Notes under the pieces: generated by a model
What the model saw: only the letters and a program-made list of their open reading frames with translations
Told to the model about the DNA's origin: nothing
Database searches by the model: none
Shown here: positions 40,342 through 49,652 of the stretch, piece by piece
Numbering within the stretch: position 1 is the stretch's first letter
How the letters are laid out: the number at the start of each line of letters is the position of its first letter
Position numbers and translations under genes: made by a program
DNA from: Sphingomonas astaxanthinifaciens DSM 22298
GTDB taxonomy: Bacteria > Pseudomonadota > Alphaproteobacteria > Sphingomonadales > Sphingomonadaceae
Assembly (NCBI RefSeq): GCF_000711715.1
Contig: NZ_JONN01000001.1
Location: 868,001 to 932,000, forward strand
Reading direction: 5' to 3'
Length of the DNA: 64,000 nucleotides

Positions 40342-41102
40342 GCGATTTGTTCGACCGTCGCGGGCTGATGCGCGGACTGGCACTGACCGCCGGCGGATTG
40401 ACGCTCGCCGGCTGCGACAAGCTCAACGGACAGCCGCAGTTCCGCGAGCTCCTCAAGGGCGCCGAGCAGCTCAACTACAAGGCGCAGCGCGTGGTCGCGG
40501 GGCGCGACGCGCTCGCCCGCGAATATAGCCGGCTCGACCTGTCGCCGGTGTTCCGGGTCAACGGCAACGCCATGCCCGCCTCGCCCGCTTATCAGCAGCA
40601 TGCGGCAAGCAACTTCGCCGACTGGCGGCTGGTGATCGACGGGCTGGTCGCACGCCCGCTCCAGCTCAGCCTCGCCCAGCTCGCGCAGGCGCCGCAGCGC
40701 GCGCAGATCACGATGCACAATTGCGTCGAGGGATGGAGCGCGATCGGCGGCTGGCAAGGGCCGCAGCTCGGCCCGCTGCTGCGCGCCGCCGGCCTCTCGA
40801 CCCGCGCCAATTTCATCGTCTTCCACTGCGCCGACGACAGCGGCGGCGCGCCTTATTACGAGTCGATCGACCTCGTCGACGCCTTCCACCCGCAGACCAT
40901 CCTTGCGACGCACATGAACGGCGAGCGGGTCAGCATTCCCCACGGCGCGCCGGTGCGGCTGCGGGTCGAGCGCCAGCTCGGCTACAAGCATGCCAAGTTC
41001 GTGATGCGGATCGAGGCACGCGAGCGATTGGACGACCTCTATGGCGGCAAGGGCGGCTTCTGGGAGGATCGCGCCGATTATGCCTGGTATGCGGGGATCT
41101 GA
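40338..41102 (+). CDS. YedY/sulfite-oxidase-like molybdoenzyme with Tat lipoprotein signal
   Basis: A 254-residue oxidoreductase of the sulfite oxidase/MsrP (YedY) superfamily. The N-terminus has a twin-arginine RRGLMRG followed by a hydrophobic stretch ending in LAGC at residues 23-26, so it is probably exported folded by Tat and may be lipidated. The Mo-binding cysteine is Cys129 in MHNCVEGWSAIGGWQG. The substrate could be sulfite, an oxidised methionine or another S/N-oxide. It is flanked by a cytochrome b and followed by a DUF1223 lipoprotein and a TauE/SafE permease. Confidence 0.87.
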   Translation: MSDLFDRRGLMRGLALTAGGLTLAGCDKLNGQPQFRELLKGAEQLNYKAQRVVAGRDALAREYSRLDLSPVFRVNGNAMPASPAYQQHAASNFADWRLVIDGLVARPLQLSLAQLAQAPQRAQITMHNCVEGWSAIGGWQGPQLGPLLRAAGLSTRANFIVFHCADDSGGAPYYESIDLVDAFHPQTILATHMNGERVSIPHGAPVRLRVERQLGYKHAKFVMRIEARERLDDLYGGKGGFWEDRADYAWYAGI

Positions 41103-41103
41103 G

Positions 41104-41814
41104 ATGCGGTCGGTGATGCTTGTCGCGCTGGCGCTGGCCGGATGTTCGGCGCAGCCCGCGCCCAAAGCCGCTGAGGTCGACGTTCCCGGCGACCCGCGCC
41201 ATCCCAAGGTGGTCGAGCTGTTCCAGAGCCAGGGCTGCTCTTCCTGCCCGCCCGCCAACGCCAATCTCAACCGGGTGGCGAACCGCGGCGACCTCCTCGC
41301 CCTCAGTTTCGCGGTGACCTACTGGGACCAGCTCGGCTGGAAGGACAAGTTCGCCAGCCCCGCCTTCACGCAGCGCCAGTGGGATTATGCGCGCGCCGCC
41401 GGCCGCGGCAACGTCTTCACGCCGCAGATGATCTTCAACGGATCGAAGGTCGACGTCGGCGGCAATCCCGAGGTGTTCGACCGCATCGTCCAAGACCTGC
41501 CCGCGCTCGGCGGGCCTGCGATCGACGTCGCCAAGGGTGAGCTGGTGGTCGGGCCGGGAGAAGTGCCGAGGCCCGCGACGGTCTGGCTGGTCCGCTACGA
41601 TCCCCGCGAGCAGCAGGTCGCGATCAAGGCCGGGGAGAACCGCGGCCGTACCCTACCCCACCGCAATATCGTCACCGAGCTGACCAACCTCGGCAGCTGG
41701 ACCGGCAAGGAATTGCGCCTGCCCTTCCCGGCCGGCGGCGATGCAGCGCTCAAGACCGCCATCCTGCTGCAATCGGGGCCGGGCGGTCCGCTCATCGGCG
41801 CGCGCAAGCTCTAG
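41104..41814 (+). CDS. DUF1223 thioredoxin-like lipoprotein
   Basis: A 236-residue lipoprotein with a short signal peptide ending in the lipobox LAGC (Cys14). The DUF1223 domain shows a CxxC motif, Cys45 and Cys48 in QGCSSCPPANANL, typical of a thioredoxin-like fold. It starts one base after the molybdoenzyme stop, and the frame extending upstream overlaps that gene and is not used. A thiol/disulfide role beside a sulfur-type molybdoenzyme is plausible but unproven. Confidence 0.83.
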   Translation: MRSVMLVALALAGCSAQPAPKAAEVDVPGDPRHPKVVELFQSQGCSSCPPANANLNRVANRGDLLALSFAVTYWDQLGWKDKFASPAFTQRQWDYARAAGRGNVFTPQMIFNGSKVDVGGNPEVFDRIVQDLPALGGPAIDVAKGELVVGPGEVPRPATVWLVRYDPREQQVAIKAGENRGRTLPHRNIVTELTNLGSWTGKELRLPFPAGGDAALKTAILLQSGPGGPLIGARKL

Positions 41815-41817
41815 CCC

Positions 41818-42594
41818 TTGCTGCTGCTCGCCGCCGCCTTCCTGCTGACCGCGCTGCTCTACGCCATGGCGGGGTTCGGCGGGGGCTCGACCTATACCGC
41901 GCTGCTGGTCCTCGCGGGCACCGACATCAAGGCCGTTCCGGTCATCTCGCTCCTGTGCAACGTCCTGGTCGTCACGCTGGGCGCGATCGCTTTCGCCCGC
42001 GCCGGCAATTTCGACGCGCGGCGGAGCTGGCCTTTGTTCATCCTGTCGGTGCCCGCCGCGGCGCTCGGCGGTCGGCTGGCGGTGGGTGAGACCTTGTTCC
42101 TCGGACTGCTCGCCTTCTCCCTGCTGTGCGCGGGCCTCACGATGCTCTGGCAACCTTGGTGGCAGCAGGAACGCCAGCCGGCCAACGGCCCCCGCCCGGT
42201 CGGCTGGGTCGAGCCGCTTATTGCCGGCCTCCTCGGCTTTGCCGCGGGTGTGGTGGGGATCGGCGGCGGCATCTTTCTCGCGCCCTTGCTCTACGTCCGC
42301 CGCTGGGGCCCGCCCAAGGCGATCGCCGCGACCTCGGCGATGTTCATCCTCGTCAATTCGCTTGCCGGGCTGGTTGGCCAGGCGAGCAAGGGGCTGGCCG
42401 CCACCGCCGCGGTGATCGGCGACCATCTCCTGCTCTTCCCCGCCGTGGTGGTCGGCGGCGCGGCGGGCGCGCTGGTCGGAAGCCGGCTCATCGACCCCAA
42501 GTGGGTGCGGGTCGTCAGCGCGCTGCTCATCCTCTACGTTGCAGTGCGCCTCGGCCTGCGCTGGGCTGCGGCCTTGTCGGGAGCTTCGTCGTGA
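41818..42594 (+). CDS. TauE/SafE (TSUP) family permease
   Basis: A 258-residue inner-membrane permease of the sulfite exporter TauE/SafE family with about eight helices. [23 protein letters not shown] and [38 protein letters not shown] are the two family repeats. The start is TTG 41818; no better start is seen. Placed after a YedY-like enzyme and before moaA, it may export sulfite, sulfonate or an organosulfur compound. It overlaps moaA by 4 bp (GTGA). Confidence 0.85.
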   Translation: MLLLAAAFLLTALLYAMAGFGGGSTYTALLVLAGTDIKAVPVISLLCNVLVVTLGAIAFARAGNFDARRSWPLFILSVPAAALGGRLAVGETLFLGLLAFSLLCAGLTMLWQPWWQQERQPANGPRPVGWVEPLIAGLLGFAAGVVGIGGGIFLAPLLYVRRWGPPKAIAATSAMFILVNSLAGLVGQASKGLAATAAVIGDHLLLFPAVVVGGAAGALVGSRLIDPKWVRVVSALLILYVAVRLGLRWAAALSGASS

Positions 42595-43568
42595 TCGACT
42601 CGCACGGCCGGACGATCACCTACCTGCGGCTGTCGGTCACCGACCGCTGCAACCTTCGCTGCGCCTATTGCATGCCGCTCCGGATGCGCTTCGCGCCGCG
42701 CCCCGACCTCCTGACCCTCGACGAGCTCGAGCGGCTCGCCGCGCGGTTCGTCGCGCACGGCATCCGCAAGCTTCGGCTGACGGGCGGCGAACCCTTGGTC
42801 CGGCCGGGAATCATCGACCTCGTCGCCGATCTCGCGCGGCATATTGAGACCGGCGCGCTCGACGAGCTGACCCTCACCACCAACGGCACGCTGCTCGCCG
42901 ATCATGCCGAGGCGCTCGCCCGCCACGGCGTCCGCCGGGTCAACGTCAGCCTCGACACGCTCGACCCCGGCCGGTTTACCGCCCTGACGCGCGGCGGGAC
43001 GATCGCGCCCGTCCTAGCGGGGATCGAGGCGGCGCGGGCCGCCGGCCTTGCGGTCAAGCTGAATGCGGTGGCGCTGCGCGACACGCTCGACGAGGCGGTC
43101 GATCTCGCCGCCTTCGCCCATGCCCGCGGCGCCGCGATCACCTTCATCGAGGTGATGCCGCTCGGCGACGTGGACGCGGAGCGGCTCGATCAGCACGTTC
43201 CCATGCCAGAGCTCCGCCAGCGCCTCGAGACCGCCTTCGCGCTCACCGACACCACGCTCCGCACCGGGGGCCCCGCGCGCTACGTCCGCACCGCGACCGG
43301 CGGGATGATCGGCTTCATCACCCCGCTCACGGCCAATTTCTGCGCGAGCTGCAACCGGGTCCGGGTCACCGCGACGGGAACGCTCCACCCCTGCCTCGGC
43401 AACGCCCATGCGACTGATCTCAGGACCCTCCTGCGCGACGGCAGCGCGGAGGATCTGGACAGGGCGATCGCCCGGGCTATTGGGGCCAAGCCTCGCGCCC
43501 ACGACTTCCGCATCGCGCCCGGCGAGACCCGCGGCCTGGACCGGCACATGTCGGTGACCGGCGGCTAG
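42591..43568 (+). CDS. moaA: GTP 3',8-cyclase MoaA
   Basis: Radical SAM enzyme that starts molybdopterin synthesis from GTP. The protein has 325 residues. The N-terminal cluster motif is [10 protein letters not shown]; the C-terminal cluster is in [22 protein letters not shown]; and the protein ends in the functional GG (MSVTGG). The start is GTG 42591, overlapping the TSUP stop. It lies in the molybdoenzyme operon, separate from the other moa genes across the TetR-controlled region. Confidence 0.94.
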   Translation: MIDSHGRTITYLRLSVTDRCNLRCAYCMPLRMRFAPRPDLLTLDELERLAARFVAHGIRKLRLTGGEPLVRPGIIDLVADLARHIETGALDELTLTTNGTLLADHAEALARHGVRRVNVSLDTLDPGRFTALTRGGTIAPVLAGIEAARAAGLAVKLNAVALRDTLDEAVDLAAFAHARGAAITFIEVMPLGDVDAERLDQHVPMPELRQRLETAFALTDTTLRTGGPARYVRTATGGMIGFITPLTANFCASCNRVRVTATGTLHPCLGNAHATDLRTLLRDGSAEDLDRAIARAIGAKPRAHDFRIAPGETRGLDRHMSVTGG

Positions 43569-43721
43569 GCAAGCCTCCCTTTTTCGTCAGCATGTTCGGC
43601 GGTGTTGTTCGCATCGATCGCGAAGGCAGCGCCGGCTGGCGGGCTTGATCGTGGTTAACTCTCCATTGACTCCGAGTGCAATGAAGCAGAGTTTTCTCCC
43701 GATTTTTGAGGGGCGACTCAC

Positions 43722-45497
43722 ATGACTGATGCGACGATGGCCTTTCCGCCGATTACGGAAAATGTCGGGCAAAGCCGAGTTTCGCGTAAGGCAATCCTCC
43801 TCACCGGCGTGATCGCACTGGCGGTGGCGGCAGGCGCGGTCGGGATCGCCCAGCGCTTCCCCATCGATGGCACCACCGCCGGCACCATCGCCCCCGCCCA
43901 GCGCTACATCGCGCCGCAGGTCGGTGACGCCGACATCACGCTTGGCGACACCAGCGTGCCCAGGCTGATGCAGACCGACGCCTTCGAGGTGATGGCCCGC
44001 AACCCGAGCTTCCGCAGCCTCGCCGCCGACCCGGGCTTCTCGGCACTGGCGCAGAACAGCCAGGCGATGGCCATCATGGCCGCCAATCCCAAGGCCTTCG
44101 CCCAACTGGCCAAGAGCCCCGAGGCCTTCGCCCGCCTTGCCGCGCATGCGCAGGCAATCGCCAACGACGCCGGCGCCTCGGCGCAGGCGCAGGGCGAGAT
44201 GTTCGCCGCCATGGCCACCAACGCCAAGGCGTTCGAGGCCTTTTCGGGCAATGCCGCCGCCTTCTCCGACGTGGCGGCCTCGCCGGCCTTTTTCGCGGCG
44301 ATCTCGCGCTATCCGCAGGCGATGAACGCGATCGCGCTCAACGCCGAAGCCTTCAAGCAATTCGCCAGGAACCCGGCCGCCTTCCAGAAGGCCGCGGCGG
44401 AAGCGAACATGCCCGAGATGCGCAGCGCGGCCTCGTCCTTCCGGTCGCTGGCACGCGACAGCGCGGCGATGACGCAGGTGACCAACAACGCCGACGCCTT
44501 TGCCCGCATGGCCGCGCGCTCGGTGGCCTTCGCCAGCTTCGCCAGGAACACCGCGGCCTTCAACGCCGCGCTCAACAGCCAGGCGCTCGACGCCATGGCG
44601 CGCAGCGCCGCGGCCTTCCGCGCCGCCGCCGCCCGGCCCGAGGCCCTCGCCTCCATGGCGAGGAGCGCAAGCGCCTTCTCCAGCCAGCTGCGCGCGTCGA
44701 GCGCGGCCAATGCGGTCTCGATGGCCAGCGAGGCGCAGGTCGCCAAGGCGATCGCGGCCAATAGCGCAGCCTTCTCGGCGATGGCGGCCAATCCCGCGGC
44801 CTTCGCCGAAATGGCGTCGCATGCCGCCTTCTATTCGGCCCTGTCGCGCTATCCCGAGGCATTGAACGCCATGTCGCTCGACGCCTCGGCCTTCGCCAGT
44901 TTCGCGAAGAATCCGGCCGCCTTCCAGAAGGCCGCCGCCGAAGCCAGCATGCCGCAGATGCGCTCGGCGGCCAACAGCTTCCAGGCGCTGGCCCGTGACA
45001 GCGCGGCCATCGCGACCCTGTCGGCCGACGCCTCGGCTTTCTCGAGCTTCGCGCGCCAGGCGGTCGCCTTCAACGCGCTTGCTCGCAATGCCGCGGCGAT
45101 GCGGCTCGCGACCAATGCGCAGACGATGGACGTGATGGCGCGCAATGCCGCGGCCTTCCGCTCCGCCGCGGCCGATGCCGCTTCGCTTTCCGCAATGGTC
45201 AGGAGCGCCGACGCCTTCTCGAGCCAGGCCCGCTCGGCGGCGGCGATGAGCGCCAATGCGCAGGTCGCGGCGATGGTCGCGGCCAGCCCGCAGGCGTTCG
45301 CGATGATGCAGTCGAACCCGCAGGCCTTCTCGCAGCTGGCGCGCCAGCCGCAGGCGCTGGCGACCTTCGCCCGGAATGCCTCGGCGGTGTCGCAATTGGC
45401 GCAGAGCCAGGCCTTCGCCTCGCTCATCGCCAATCCGGCCTTTGCCGCCGCGGCGCAGAGCCCGTCCTTCGCCGAAGCCATTTCGGGCGCCCGCTAG
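43722..45497 (+). CDS. Membrane-anchored Ala-rich decapeptide-repeat protein, unknown
   Basis: A 591-residue protein not matched to a known family. A cytoplasmic N-terminus (1-22) is followed by one transmembrane segment (about 23-45) and a long, Ala/Phe/Ser/Met-rich periplasmic region. From about residue 85 on, short units of about 10 residues recur in the form xAFxxLAxNPx. Superimposed is a longer duplication: block 181-360 repeats as block 361-540, exactly 180 residues later; both contain a NPAAFQKAAAE stretch followed by MP(E/Q)MRSAA. Cysteines are absent. GAGGGG lies 8 bases before the ATG. It is the first gene of a three-gene operon with two protease-like products. Confidence 0.75.
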   Translation: MTDATMAFPPITENVGQSRVSRKAILLTGVIALAVAAGAVGIAQRFPIDGTTAGTIAPAQRYIAPQVGDADITLGDTSVPRLMQTDAFEVMARNPSFRSLAADPGFSALAQNSQAMAIMAANPKAFAQLAKSPEAFARLAAHAQAIANDAGASAQAQGEMFAAMATNAKAFEAFSGNAAAFSDVAASPAFFAAISRYPQAMNAIALNAEAFKQFARNPAAFQKAAAEANMPEMRSAASSFRSLARDSAAMTQVTNNADAFARMAARSVAFASFARNTAAFNAALNSQALDAMARSAAAFRAAAARPEALASMARSASAFSSQLRASSAANAVSMASEAQVAKAIAANSAAFSAMAANPAAFAEMASHAAFYSALSRYPEALNAMSLDASAFASFAKNPAAFQKAAAEASMPQMRSAANSFQALARDSAAIATLSADASAFSSFARQAVAFNALARNAAAMRLATNAQTMDVMARNAAAFRSAAADAASLSAMVRSADAFSSQARSAAAMSANAQVAAMVAASPQAFAMMQSNPQAFSQLARQPQALATFARNASAVSQLAQSQAFASLIANPAFAAAAQSPSFAEAISGAR

Positions 45498-45531
45498 GCC
45501 GACGCGGGGGCCGGGGGTTGAAGCGTTGAAC

Positions 45532-48500
45532 GTGCCGCAGCGGCTGCGCGCATCGCGCCTGTCGCTCGGCCTGCTCCTTGCCTGCGTCAGCAGCGCCGCG
45601 CTTGCGCAAAGCGAGACGGTCGCGCCGCCGCCGCCCGTCGCCGAGAGTGACAAGACCCCCGCCCCGCCCGAACCCAAGCCGCAGGAAGAAAAGCTCAAGA
45701 GCGCCGACGAGCTGCCCGAGATCGACCTGTCGCTCCTTCGGACGAAGGACTTCACGCTCCTCTACTTCGATCCCGCGCAGACCTATCTCACCCCCTATAT
45801 CGGGCGGGCGACGCAGAATGCGCTCGACTATCACAAGAAGATGTTCGGCTGGACGCCGTGGGACCGGACCACGGTCCTGCTCAAGGACTTCTCCGACTAT
45901 GGCAACGCCGCCGCGCGCTCGTCACCCAATAATGCGGTGCTGCTCGACGTCGCGCCGCTGAGCCTCACCTACGAGACCTTCAGCCCGGGCGAACGCTTCT
46001 TCACCCTCACCAACCACGAGCTCGCGCATGTCGCGACCATGGACGTGTGGAACGCGACCGACGCGCGCTGGCGAAAGTTCTTCCGCGGCAAGCCGATGCC
46101 GGTCGAGGCGCATCCCGAGACCATCCTCTACAATTTCCTGACGACGCCGCGCGTCAACTCGCCCCGCTGGTATCTCGAGGGCAGCGCGGTGTTCATGGAG
46201 ACGTGGATGGCGGGCGGCCTCGGGCGGGGCCAGGGCGCCTATGACGAGATGGCCTTCCGCGCCAAGGTGCGTGACCGGACCCCCATCTATTCGCCGCTCG
46301 CGCTCGAATCCGTCGGCATCGTCAACGACTTCCAGGTCGGCGTGAACGACTATCTCTACGGCACGCGCTTCTTCTCGTGGCTGGCGCTCACCTATGGGCC
46401 GCAGAAGGTCAACCAGTGGCTCCGCCGCGATCCCGGCAGCGCGGGCTATTATGCGACCCAGTTCAGGCGGGTGTTCGGCCTTCGCCTCGACGACGGCTGG
46501 GACCGCTGGATCGCCTGGGAGCGGCAGTTCCAGTCCGCCAATCTCGCCGCCTTGTCGCGGGTGCCGCTGACGGAGGTCGAGCATCTCAGCAAGCGCGGTT
46601 TGGGCTCGGTCTCACGGACCTTCTACGATCCCAAGACCAACAGCCTGATCGGCGCCTTCCGCTATCCGGGCGTGCTGCCTTATGTGGGCGCGCTGTCGCT
46701 CACCACGGGCGAGACCCGCCGCCTCGCGAACATCAAGGGCGCGATGCTCTACAACGTGACCTCGATGGCCTGGGACCCGGACAGCCGGACGGCTTTTTAT
46801 ACCGAGGACAATTACGCCTATCGCGACGTGTTCGCGATCCAGGTCGACACGGGCAAGCGGACGAAGCTGCTGACCGACGCCAGGATCGGCGATCTCGTGG
46901 TCAATCCGAAGGACAAGTCGATCTGGGGCATCCGCCACCAGAACGGCTTCTCGACCCTGGTCCGCATCCCCCCTCCCTATGCGGGCTTCAACCAGGTCCA
47001 CACCTTCGATTACAATCAGAACCCGTTCGACCTCGACATTTCGCCCGACGGGACCAAGCTCTCCGCTTCGGTCGGCCTGTCGGACGGCAGTCAATATGTT
47101 CGTGTCTGGTCGATCGACGAATTGATGGCGGGCACGGAACCCAAGGCCATCGCCGAGCTCAAGCTCGCCCCCTCGACGCCTGAGAGCTTCGTCTTCGCCC
47201 CCGACGGCAAGTCGCTCTACGGAAGCGCTTATTATACCGGTGTCTCGAACATCTACCGGTTCGACCTCGACACCCAGGAAGCGGTGCCGGTGTCCAATGC
47301 CTCGACCGGCTTCTTCCGGCCGATGCCGCAGGCCGACGGGTCGCTGATCGTCTATGACTATGCCGGCGACGGCTTCACGCCCTCGCGCATCCAGCCAAAG
47401 GAGTATGACGATCTCGGCACGGTCACCTTCCTCGGCGCCGAGGTGGCGCGCGTGCATCCCGAGGTCACCACCTACGGAGTCGGCTCGCCGGCCAAGGTCG
47501 ATCTCGATCCCCTGATCGTCGAGCGTGGCAAATATTTCCCGGAGAAGGAGCGCAAGCTCGCCGGCACCTATCCGATCGTCGTTGACTACAAGGGCAAGCC
47601 GGCGTTCGGCTATCATTTCACCATCGAGGATCCGCTCCAGTTCAAGCAGCTCAACCTCGACCTCAGCGTCTCGCCCTGGGGCGGCGGCTCGGCCTGGGAG
47701 CGGCTCCACGCCGACATCGAATATCAGACGCTCAACTGGCGTTTCCGCTACTGGCACAACCTGACCAGTTTCTACGACCTGTTCGGGCCGGTGAAGCGCA
47801 GCCGCAAGGGCGACTCGCTGCAGATCGGCTGGCGCAAGACGCGCATCTACGATCCCCCGCGCACGCTCGACCTGTTCGCCGACGTCGCGGGCTACACGGG
47901 CCTTGAGGTCCAGCCCGAGGCGCAGAATGTGAAGAGCCCGCGCCGGCTGCTGACCGCCCAGGCGGGCGCCCGGTTCAAGAACGAGACGCGCTCCCTGGGC
48001 TCGATCGACCATGAGCGCGGAATCATGGCCGAGGCCATTGCCAGCGGCGTCTATGGCAACAGCAATCTCTTCCCCAGGATCGAGGGCGGCATCGCCTTCG
48101 GCCGGCCGCTGCCGCTGAAGAACAGTTCGCTCTGGCTCTACGCGCAAGGAGGCGTCGCGGGCGGGCCGGGCCGCGATCCGCTCGGCAGCTTCTACTTCGG
48201 CTCGTTCCGCAACAATTACGTCGATGACCGCGCGGTCAAACGCTACCGCGAGATCGAATCCTTCCCCGGCTTCGACATCGACGAGATCAGCGCGCGCAGC
48301 TTCGCCAAGGCGATCGGCGAATGGAATCTGCCGCCGGTGCGCTTCGCCGAAGTGGGCGTGCCGAGCTTCTATCTCTCGTCGGTCCGCCCGGCCGTCTTCG
48401 CCGGCGTGCTCGCGACCAGGCGCAGCGACGGCAAATCGCCGACCTATGCGACGGTTGGCGGCCAGCTCGATTTCAACATGACGATCGCGCTGCGCCTGCC

Positions 48501-48585
48501 GATGGTCCTCTCTTTGGGGGCCGCGCGCGGCTATGCGCAGGGGCGCCGCAAAACGGAGTGGCTCGCGTCATTGAAAATCCTGTAG
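45532..48585 (+). CDS. Secreted HExxH protease fused to a beta-propeller and probable outer-membrane barrel
   Basis: A 1017-residue exported protein (signal peptide about 1-25, ALAQ). The metallopeptidase domain (about 60-330) has HELAH at 162-166 and a third ligand Glu216 in WYLEGSAVFMET, a gluzincin (peptidase MA-like) layout. Residues about 340-640 resemble a TolB-type beta-propeller (DISPDGTKLSAS, FAPDGKSLYGSAYY). The last 350 residues have amphipathic strands typical of a surface-antigen-like outer-membrane barrel. The start could also be TTG 45526; no strong ribosome site is seen. It lies 34 bp after the repeat-protein gene and 10 bp before the PrsW-like gene. Confidence 0.75.
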   Translation: MPQRLRASRLSLGLLLACVSSAALAQSETVAPPPPVAESDKTPAPPEPKPQEEKLKSADELPEIDLSLLRTKDFTLLYFDPAQTYLTPYIGRATQNALDYHKKMFGWTPWDRTTVLLKDFSDYGNAAARSSPNNAVLLDVAPLSLTYETFSPGERFFTLTNHELAHVATMDVWNATDARWRKFFRGKPMPVEAHPETILYNFLTTPRVNSPRWYLEGSAVFMETWMAGGLGRGQGAYDEMAFRAKVRDRTPIYSPLALESVGIVNDFQVGVNDYLYGTRFFSWLALTYGPQKVNQWLRRDPGSAGYYATQFRRVFGLRLDDGWDRWIAWERQFQSANLAALSRVPLTEVEHLSKRGLGSVSRTFYDPKTNSLIGAFRYPGVLPYVGALSLTTGETRRLANIKGAMLYNVTSMAWDPDSRTAFYTEDNYAYRDVFAIQVDTGKRTKLLTDARIGDLVVNPKDKSIWGIRHQNGFSTLVRIPPPYAGFNQVHTFDYNQNPFDLDISPDGTKLSASVGLSDGSQYVRVWSIDELMAGTEPKAIAELKLAPSTPESFVFAPDGKSLYGSAYYTGVSNIYRFDLDTQEAVPVSNASTGFFRPMPQADGSLIVYDYAGDGFTPSRIQPKEYDDLGTVTFLGAEVARVHPEVTTYGVGSPAKVDLDPLIVERGKYFPEKERKLAGTYPIVVDYKGKPAFGYHFTIEDPLQFKQLNLDLSVSPWGGGSAWERLHADIEYQTLNWRFRYWHNLTSFYDLFGPVKRSRKGDSLQIGWRKTRIYDPPRTLDLFADVAGYTGLEVQPEAQNVKSPRRLLTAQAGARFKNETRSLGSIDHERGIMAEAIASGVYGNSNLFPRIEGGIAFGRPLPLKNSSLWLYAQGGVAGGPGRDPLGSFYFGSFRNNYVDDRAVKRYREIESFPGFDIDEISARSFAKAIGEWNLPPVRFAEVGVPSFYLSSVRPAVFAGVLATRRSDGKSPTYATVGGQLDFNMTIALRLPMVLSLGAARGYAQGRRKTEWLASLKIL

Positions 48586-48595
48586 GCTGGCGCGT

Positions 48596-49645
48596 GTGAC
48601 GACGGCGACGATCATCAACTATGCGCTCGCCTTCATGCCGGTGCTGATCCTGCTCGCCGTCTTCGCCTGGCTCGACGTCTTCCACCTCCTCAATCGCCGC
48701 GAGATGATCACCCTGATTGCGCTCGGCGGGATCGCGGCGGGCCTCTCCTATCCGGTCAGCGGACGGATGCTCGACGCGCTTCCGCTCGGCTTCTCCAGCT
48801 ACAGCCGGTTCGTCGCGCCGTGGATCGAGGAGGCCCTGAAGGGCGCGGTGGTCGTCCTGCTCTTCCTCCGCAACCGGATCGGCTTCAAGATCGATGCGGC
48901 GCTGTCGGGGCTGGCCATCGGCGCCGGCTTCAGCCTGGTCGAGAATTGCATCTACCTCGTCCACGCCCCCCAGATGAGCCCCGGCGTGTGGATGGTGCGC
49001 GGCGCCGGGACCGCGCTCATGCACGGCGGCACGGTCGCGATCATGGCCGCGCTGTCGCACCAGGTCGGCGAGCATGACCTGCTGGTGAAGGCCGGCGAAT
49101 GGCGGCCCCATCCCCTCGCCTACATCCCCGGCTATCTGGTCGCGGTCGCGCTGCATCTCGGCTTCAACCAGTTTCCGAGCCAGCCGCTGGTCGCGATGGT
49201 GCTGAGCCTCGTCCTCGTCCCCGTGTTGCTGATGGCGATCTTCAGCTTCGGCGCGCGCGAGGCGGGCAATCTCCTCAAGGTCGAGAGCGCCGAACATCTC
49301 GCCGACCTCGACCACCTCGAGAACGGGCGCTGGCCCGACACCGACAGCGGGCGGCGGATGGCGGCCTATGTCGCCGATCACCCCGAGCTTGGCCCCGCCG
49401 TGCTCGAATATTGGCGCATCCTCAACCAGACGGTGCTGAGCGCCGAGCGGCGGATGCTCGAGCGGACCCACGGCCAGTGGCTCGACCGCGAGGCCGAGCA
49501 GGACGAGGCCCGGCTCCGCCGCCTCGACGCACTCGAGCGCGGCTTCGACCCGCAGCTGCTGCGCGCGGTGACCAGGCTCCTCCCCTTCAGCCGCAACGAT
49601 CATTGGGAGATCGCCGAGCTGCGCGAGCAGCTCGAACGCGGCTGA
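48596..49645 (+). CDS. PrsW-like glutamic intramembrane protease
   Basis: A 349-residue polytopic membrane protein of the PrsW family, relatives of CAAX-type proteases. The catalytic-type residues are Glu78 and Glu79 in APWIEEALKG, Glu116 in GAGFSLVENCIYL, and His143 in ALMHGGTVAIMA. About seven helices occupy 5-235; a helical, charged cytoplasmic C-terminal part (about 240-349) is added. The start is GTG 48596, 10 bp after the preceding stop. In Bacillus PrsW cleaves an anti-sigma factor; here the substrate might be the anchored repeat protein encoded upstream, which is a guess. Confidence 0.85.
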   Translation: MTTATIINYALAFMPVLILLAVFAWLDVFHLLNRREMITLIALGGIAAGLSYPVSGRMLDALPLGFSSYSRFVAPWIEEALKGAVVVLLFLRNRIGFKIDAALSGLAIGAGFSLVENCIYLVHAPQMSPGVWMVRGAGTALMHGGTVAIMAALSHQVGEHDLLVKAGEWRPHPLAYIPGYLVAVALHLGFNQFPSQPLVAMVLSLVLVPVLLMAIFSFGAREAGNLLKVESAEHLADLDHLENGRWPDTDSGRRMAAYVADHPELGPAVLEYWRILNQTVLSAERRMLERTHGQWLDREAEQDEARLRRLDALERGFDPQLLRAVTRLLPFSRNDHWEIAELREQLERG

Positions 49646-49652
49646 GCCTGGC

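Noticed and set aside
43722..45497. CRISPR or DNA tandem array
   Set aside because: The repeats are at protein level, diverged and in frame, without spacers of constant length.
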